Shown: piece after piece, positions 36,011 through 40,627 of the stretch
How positions within the stretch are numbered: the stretch's first letter is position 1
Layout of the letters: every line of letters starts with the position of its first letter
NCBI GenBank assembly: GCA_023264735.1
Contig: JAHFVD010000056.1
Location: forward strand, 1 to 40,627
From: Mycobacterium sp.
GTDB lineage: Bacteria > Actinomycetota > Actinomycetes > Mycobacteriales > Mycobacteriaceae
Reading direction: 5' to 3'
DNA: 40,627 nt
Notes under the pieces: generated by a model
What the model saw: only the letters and a program-made list of their open reading frames with translations
Databases searched by the model: none
What the model was told of the DNA's origin: nothing
Program-made: the position numbers and the translations under genes

Positions 36011-38026
36011 ATGCGCCAGGGGCCGTTGGCAGGGCGTTATCCGGCAGTGGCCGCGATGGTCACCCTCGCACTGATCCCCTACCTGGCGCTGTCGGCCGCG
36101 CTCGACCCGCTGGTGCCGATCATCTCTGCACAGCTGCACATGACGACCCAGGCGATGGCGCTGAGCTCGGGGCTGGGCAATGCGGCCTACGCCGTCGGCA
36201 CGGTGCTCGCCGTCCAATTCGCCCAACACCTCCCCCAGCGGCGCATGCTGGTCGGGTACGCGGTGGTGCTGGTCGTCGGTTCGGTCACCGCGGCCGCCGC
36301 TCCCAACGCGACGGCATTCATCGTCGGCCACGTCCTGCAGGGCCTGGCGACCAGCATGCTGTTGATCGCCGCGGCACCACCGCTCACGATCGGATTCCCT
36401 CGCGAGAAGCTCCGCAACACCGCGGTGATCATGAACATGTGCGTGTTCGGGGCCGTCGCCCTCGGACCGTTCGTCGGCGGAGTGCAGGCCAAGGCCCACG
36501 CCTGGCGCCCGCTGTTCTGGATCGTCGCGGTGATCGCCCTGCTGGCACTGATCCTGGCGGCACTGACGTTCGACGATGCGCCGCCCGCCGATCGCGACGC
36601 CCCGTGGGACCTGACGGCGATCGCACTGGCTGCCGTGGGGTGTACGGCCGCATTCGTGGGCGCCGCGCAGCTGACGAGTCACGAGTTTTCCGACGTGGCG
36701 GTAACCGGACCGATGTTCGGCGGCCTGGCCCTGATCGTGGCGCTGATCGTCTACCAGTTCCGCGCGCGCCGGCCGCTGCTGACCATCCGCACGATGATGA
36801 CGAGCGCTATCCCGGTCGCGGGCGTGGGCGTCGCGCTGTTCGCCGCGGCGGCCTCGGTCGCGGCGACCGCACTGACCGCGTCGGTCTTCATGCAACACTT
36901 CAGCCCCGTCCAGGTCGGCCTGTTATACCTGCCCGAGCTGGGCGGCGCGCTGGTCATGGCCGTGGTGTTCGGCATCGTGATCTCCCGACGGGCCATGCAC
37001 TTCCTGCCGCTCGTCGGTATGGTCCTGCTGGCGGCCGGCATCGCGGTGTTCCGGGCATCGCTTCCCGCGAATGTGCCACTGGCGCTTGTCGGTTCGGCGC
37101 TCACAGGTCTGGCGTTGGGCGCAACGGTCGCGCCCGCGTTGTTCGTCGCCGGTTTCTCGCTGCAGTCCAACAGTTTGCAGCGGGTGTTCGCGATCATCGA
37201 ACTACTGCGCGCGGTCGCGGCGTTCATGGTGGCCCCGATCTTCGCCCATCTGGCGACGCGATACTCCGGTGACCTCCTCGAAGGAACCGGTGTCGCACTG
37301 TGGGTCGGGTTCGCGCTCGCGATCGGTGGCGCGGTGTTCGGCGTCGCCGTTTACGCACTCAGCGGTGCGCGTCCGCAGACACCGGACCTCGACGAGTTCC
37401 TCGACGGCGACTCTCCCGCTTGGTATTCGCCGCCGCTGCTGGCGCGGCTCCGCGGGCTCCAGCCGCCACTGTCCCCGCTCGTCGCAGCGGGCCGGGCAGC
37501 ACCGGCACCGCATCGCCACCCATTGACCCCGGCCGGGCCCGTGCTGTTCGCCTACGACGGTTCAGAACTGGCCGGCCACGCGATAATGCAAGCCGCCGAA
37601 CAACTTTCGCCGCGTGACGCCGTCGTGGTCTGCGTGTGGCAGCCCGTCGACGTCGGGTTCACGCCGCTGGACAACCAGCCATTCGACGCCGACCGGGCCA
37701 GCCAGGTACGGCTGGCCGCTGAGCGGACCGCCGCCCATGGCGCAGCGCTCGCCGACGAGGCCGGGTTCCGATCCTGCAGTGTGGCGATCGAGGCATCGCC
37801 GACGTGGAAGGGCATCGTCGAAGCCGCCGACAGGCACCGGGCCAGCATGATCGTGCTCGGCCCGCATCGCCGCAATGGCCTGCTCGGTCACCTCCAGGGA
37901 AGTGTCGCCGCGGCCGTCGTCGCGCACACCACGATCCCGGTTCTCCTGATCCCCGAACCGTCGAGCACATGCTCGCCCCAGAGTCGGCCGGCCCACCAGG
38001 ACGCCAAGGTAGCGTCGGGGGCGTGA
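36011..38026 (+). CDS. MFS transporter fused to a C-terminal universal stress protein domain
   Basis: 671 residues from ATG 36011 (GGAAG nine bases upstream); TTG 35987 is an alternative. Residues about 10-455 form 12-14 membrane helices of a DHA2-like major-facilitator drug/solute transporter (LDPLVPIISAQL, GHVLQGLATSMLLIAAAPPLTIGFP, GALVMAVVFGIVISRR). After a Pro-rich linker, residues about 509-650 form a Usp domain: VLFAYDGSELAGHAIMQAAE, VVCVWQPVDVG and GPHRRNGLLGHLQGSVAAAV. The ATP loop G-x2-G-x9-G-S has R for the second G. The stop overlaps the next start by four bases. The substrate is unknown. Confidence 0.88.
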   Translation: MRQGPLAGRYPAVAAMVTLALIPYLALSAALDPLVPIISAQLHMTTQAMALSSGLGNAAYAVGTVLAVQFAQHLPQRRMLVGYAVVLVVGSVTAAAAPNATAFIVGHVLQGLATSMLLIAAAPPLTIGFPREKLRNTAVIMNMCVFGAVALGPFVGGVQAKAHAWRPLFWIVAVIALLALILAALTFDDAPPADRDAPWDLTAIALAAVGCTAAFVGAAQLTSHEFSDVAVTGPMFGGLALIVALIVYQFRARRPLLTIRTMMTSAIPVAGVGVALFAAAASVAATALTASVFMQHFSPVQVGLLYLPELGGALVMAVVFGIVISRRAMHFLPLVGMVLLAAGIAVFRASLPANVPLALVGSALTGLALGATVAPALFVAGFSLQSNSLQRVFAIIELLRAVAAFMVAPIFAHLATRYSGDLLEGTGVALWVGFALAIGGAVFGVAVYALSGARPQTPDLDEFLDGDSPAWYSPPLLARLRGLQPPLSPLVAAGRAAPAPHRHPLTPAGPVLFAYDGSELAGHAIMQAAEQLSPRDAVVVCVWQPVDVGFTPLDNQPFDADRASQVRLAAERTAAHGAALADEAGFRSCSVAIEASPTWKGIVEAADRHRASMIVLGPHRRNGLLGHLQGSVAAAVVAHTTIPVLLIPEPSSTCSPQSRPAHQDAKVASGA

Positions 38027-38673
38027 ATACCCTGCGTGATCCGAAGGTGGCCTCGGTCATCGACCGCATGTACACCGAAGCAAGCGACCAGATGGCACAG
38101 CTGCACGAGCGCGGCGCCCAGTTGATCAAGGCGACCACCGCGCAGGAACGCGCCGATGCGTTCAGCGACTTCTACCTGCCGGTGACCCCGGAATCCGGCC
38201 AATTTCTGTACACCCTGGTCCGCGCTACCCGGCCCGCACTCGTCGTGGAGTTCGGAATGTCGTTGGGGCTCTCCGCAATTCATCTGGCCAGCGCGGTACG
38301 CGACAACGGCGTCGGGCGGGTCGTGACCACCGAACTCAGCGCCGCCAAGGTCGTCGCCGCCAAGGCCAGCTTCGCCGAGGTCGGCCTCGACGATGTGATC
38401 ACCGTGCTGGAGGGCGACGCGCTGCAGACGCTGGCCGCTATCGAGGAGCCGGTGAATTTCGTGCTGCTCGACGGCTGGAAGGACCTCTACGTCCCGGTCA
38501 TTCAGTTGCTGCAGCCGAAGCTGAGCCCTGGCGCGCTCGTGATCGCCGACAACACCGGCCTAGCCGACGCCCAGCCGTACGTGGACTACATCCGTGACCC
38601 GGCGAACGGCTATGTGGGCGTGAGCTTCCCGGTCCGGAACTCCGACGCCATGGAGATCAGCTGCCGGGCCTGA
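38023..38673 (+). CDS. class I SAM-dependent O-methyltransferase
   Basis: 216 residues from GTG 38023, overlapping the MFS-Usp stop (GTGA). The fold is that of small O-methyltransferases (family 3-like): FYLPVTPESGQFLYTLVRA before motif I VVEFGMSLGLSAIHLASAV, TTELSAAKVVAAKASFAEVGLD with the acidic residue binding the SAM ribose, ITVLEGDALQTL and the catalytic/metal region VLLDGWKDLYVPVIQLL, LVIADNTGLADAQPYVDYIRDP. Such enzymes often methylate catechol-like groups. Translational coupling to the transporter suggests a shared substrate or stress response; this is inference. Confidence 0.9.
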   Translation: MNTLRDPKVASVIDRMYTEASDQMAQLHERGAQLIKATTAQERADAFSDFYLPVTPESGQFLYTLVRATRPALVVEFGMSLGLSAIHLASAVRDNGVGRVVTTELSAAKVVAAKASFAEVGLDDVITVLEGDALQTLAAIEEPVNFVLLDGWKDLYVPVIQLLQPKLSPGALVIADNTGLADAQPYVDYIRDPANGYVGVSFPVRNSDAMEISCRA

Positions 38674-38684
38674 CGCCAGGCCGG
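38664..38684. terminator. hairpin between convergent genes
   Basis: CCGG-G-CCTG (38664-38672, one bulged G) pairs with CAGGCCGG (38677-38684) around ACGC. It overlaps the stop of the O-methyltransferase gene and ends eight bases before the stop of the convergent ligase gene, so it could serve both directions. No T-run. Confidence 0.45.
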
Positions 38685-38692
38685 TAGTCCGA

Positions 38693-40327
38693 CTAGGTGA
38701 CCAGCGCCACCGAGTTGGCGCGACGCAGCTTGCCCGACGGGGTCTTCGGGATGGTGCCCGGCCCGAGGACCACGACATTGCGCGGCCGCACATCGACCTC
38801 GGCGACCACCTCGTGGGCCACCTCATGCTCGATACGGCGCACCGCGGCGGGATCCTGCCAAGCGTTGGATTCGACGGCCACCGCGAACGTCTCGCGGGAG
38901 TGGCCGGCGTCGAGCCGGACCGCGACCGCACATCCGGGGCGCACCCCTTCGACGCGGCTGGCGGCCCGCTCGATATCGGTCGGGTAGATGTTGCGGCCGG
39001 CCATGATGATGACGTCCTTGACGCGACCGCACACCACGACGTGGCCGTTCTCCAGCAGGTAGCCGAGGTCACCGGTGTCGTACCAGCCGTGCTCGTCCTG
39101 GGCGGGCACGAAACCACCCATGGTGATGTAACCCGGGGTCAGCGATTCACCGCGGAGTTCGATGATGCCAACGCCACGCGCAGGCAGCACGTTGCCGTCC
39201 TCGTCGACGATGCGCGCCTCGAGGTCCGTCAGCAGCGGGCCCAGCGTGGCCAGCCGACGGGTGTTGCCCTTGGAGGCGGGCACCGCGCGGCGCAGAGCGG
39301 CCAGCAGGTCGGCGTCGACCTCGTCGACCACCAGTCCGGCGTCGCATTCGGAGAACGACACGGCCAACGTGGTCTCGGCCATGCCGTAGGCGGGCAGGAT
39401 CGCCGATTCCCGCAACCCGAACGGCTTACCCGCGTCCAGCAGGTCTTCGACGTCGGCGGGCTCGACCGGCTCGGCGCCGGACAGGGCGAACCGCAGGGTG
39501 GACAGGTCGAACTCGCCGGGCTTGGCCTGGCGGCGCAACCGCTTGGCGAACAGCGCGTACGCGAAGTTCGGCGCCGCGGTCATCGTGCCCTTGTACTTGT
39601 CGATGAGCTTGGCCCACAGCAGCGTGTCGCGCAGGAAGTCCATCGGGGTGACCTTGACCAGCTCGGCACCGAAGTACATCGGGATCGTCAGGAAGCCGAC
39701 CATGCCCATGTCATGGAAGCAGGGCAGCCAGCTGACCATGACGTCGTTGTCGATGTCGTACTTGGCGCCGATGAACATCGCCTCGGCGTTGGAGTGAATG
39801 TTTCGGTGGGTGATGATCACGGCCTTGGGCGAACCGGTCGACCCGGACGTCAGCTGCATCAGCGCGACATCGTCTTCGGAGGTCTCGACGGGGTCGATGG
39901 GCTCGGCGGCCAGCAGCGCCTCCACCGTGAGCACCTTGACGCCGCGCTCCTCGAGCACCGGCGCGGCGATCAGGAAGGGGTCGGAGACGATGACGGCCTT
40001 GGCCTCGATCATGTCGATGACCGTGGCGGTGTCCTTGGCCCACTGCTCCAGGTCGGTGCGCGGGGTGGGCTGGTGCAGCATCGTCAGGCTGGCGCCACGC
40101 ATCCACAGGGCTTGGGCGGTCGGCGCGATCTCCACCGGAGCGCCGGCCAGCACGCCGACTGCGTCGCCGAGGCCGATTCCCGCGGCTTCCAGGCCACCTG
40201 CGATGCGACGGGCACGTTCGTGCACCTCCCACCACGTGTGCCGCACCGGCTCATTCGGCTCCCCAGTGACCATGCCCTTGCTGCTGGTCAAGGCACTGTG
40301 GAACATCTTGTCGGTGAAACGGCTCAC
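38693..40327 (-). CDS. pks16: Pks16-like fatty-acyl-AMP/CoA ligase (FAAL family)
   Basis: 544 residues from GTG 40327, with GGAGG six bases upstream, the same length as M. tuberculosis Pks16 (Rv1013) and very similar throughout. A longer frame to 40465 has no support. Motifs: P-loop [80 protein letters not shown], and the C-terminal lysine region [10 protein letters not shown]. It adenylates a fatty acid for transfer to a thiol acceptor. Despite its name it is not a polyketide synthase. Its position next to pth is conserved, except for the genes inserted here. Confidence 0.93.
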   Translation of the reverse strand: MSRFTDKMFHSALTSSKGMVTGEPNEPVRHTWWEVHERARRIAGGLEAAGIGLGDAVGVLAGAPVEIAPTAQALWMRGASLTMLHQPTPRTDLEQWAKDTATVIDMIEAKAVIVSDPFLIAAPVLEERGVKVLTVEALLAAEPIDPVETSEDDVALMQLTSGSTGSPKAVIITHRNIHSNAEAMFIGAKYDIDNDVMVSWLPCFHDMGMVGFLTIPMYFGAELVKVTPMDFLRDTLLWAKLIDKYKGTMTAAPNFAYALFAKRLRRQAKPGEFDLSTLRFALSGAEPVEPADVEDLLDAGKPFGLRESAILPAYGMAETTLAVSFSECDAGLVVDEVDADLLAALRRAVPASKGNTRRLATLGPLLTDLEARIVDEDGNVLPARGVGIIELRGESLTPGYITMGGFVPAQDEHGWYDTGDLGYLLENGHVVVCGRVKDVIIMAGRNIYPTDIERAASRVEGVRPGCAVAVRLDAGHSRETFAVAVESNAWQDPAAVRRIEHEVAHEVVAEVDVRPRNVVVLGPGTIPKTPSGKLRRANSVALVT

Positions 40328-40627
40328 GACGACCTCCTCGGCATCCGGAGCTGGCTGATCAGCGACGTTGAATTCATGCTCCACCTGCCGCAACGCACTG
40401 CATAGACGGCACGCTGGAACGACTGGGGAGCGGTTCGGTCTCGAATTGGTGATGGAGCGGACCAACAGCGGTACCGCCGGGCCATCGCCCGCCCCGGATC
40501 GGGGTGGGCGAGAAGCACATATGCAGTGCCAGGCCGCTAGTCATCACCGCCGATCATCTTAAACTTCCCTTAAGTTACTGCCAAGTTTTCGACGGTAATG
40601 AGAAGCGCGTCACAGTTTGGGGACCGG
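40328..40627. other. region upstream of the ligase gene, no gene recognised
   Basis: No credible coding region is seen. CTTAA occurs at 40558 and 40569, 11 bases apart, and AACTT-CCCTT-AAGTT (40562-40576) is a perfect five-bp-arm inverted repeat, so an operator is possible here. The window ends before any further gene. Confidence 0.4.

Noticed and set aside
38813..40405. 530-codon plus-strand frame opposite the pks16-like gene
   Set aside because: Antisense shadow of a well-supported ligase gene.
40328..40465. N-terminal extension of the ligase to 40465
   Set aside because: GTG 40327 has a strong ribosome site and gives exactly the family length; the extra 46 residues look random.

Overview
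The window is high-GC actinobacterial DNA, most likely from a fast-growing Mycobacterium (Mycolicibacterium). The order pks16-like / pth / rplY / lpqT / prsA / glmU / TetR / mfd / mazG / lpqU / eno / divIC / DUF501 / ppx2 / kdp follows, in inverted orientation, the Rv1013-Rv1031 block of M. tuberculosis, and most of these proteins are recognisably mycobacterial in sequence. All assignments come from reading the sequence and from memory of the families; no database search was run.

Left part (1-2,980): a tandem family of F420-dependent luciferase-like oxidoreductases (one cut by the window edge, one intact, one an internal-deletion pseudogene), then a decayed zone with an rmlB remnant and a reverse-strand PLP-decarboxylase remnant. 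Next comes a potassium island (2,981-13,972). It holds a 27-codon membrane peptide ORF, kdpF, kdpA, kdpB, a long kdpC, kdpD and kdpE collinear on one strand, then a tiny Cys/His-rich peptide with a convergent winged-helix regulator, and a KimA-type APC potassium transporter preceded by five head-to-tail 11-bp repeats. A DUF4383 membrane protein closes this part.

Middle part (14,575-28,344): the conserved minus-strand housekeeping run ppx2, DUF501, divIC/ftsB, eno, lpqU, then mazG, mfd and a TetR regulator. Between lpqU and mazG sits a plus-strand efeUOB iron/heme-uptake operon with two tandem IdeR-like iron boxes. A GAF-domain remnant lies between mfd and the TetR gene.

Right part (28,396-40,627): tRNA-Gln(TTG) directly followed by glmU, prsA, arsC-like, lpqT, an SDR, rplY and pth, all on the plus strand. 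Then follow a frameshifted DUF6611 gene with a small antisense membrane ORF, a 4Fe-4S protein with a probable leaderless promoter under a palindrome, an MFS transporter fused to a universal-stress domain and overlapping an O-methyltransferase gene, and finally the pks16-type fatty-acyl-AMP ligase on the minus strand.

Themes: (1) potassium homeostasis with both an ATP-driven (Kdp) and a KimA-like uptake system; (2) iron uptake under probable IdeR control; (3) cell-envelope precursors (GlmU, PrsA, LpqU, DivIC); (4) an unusual number of genes that kept both ends but lost their middle (LLM oxidoreductase, rmlB, PLP decarboxylase, GAF protein, DUF6611).
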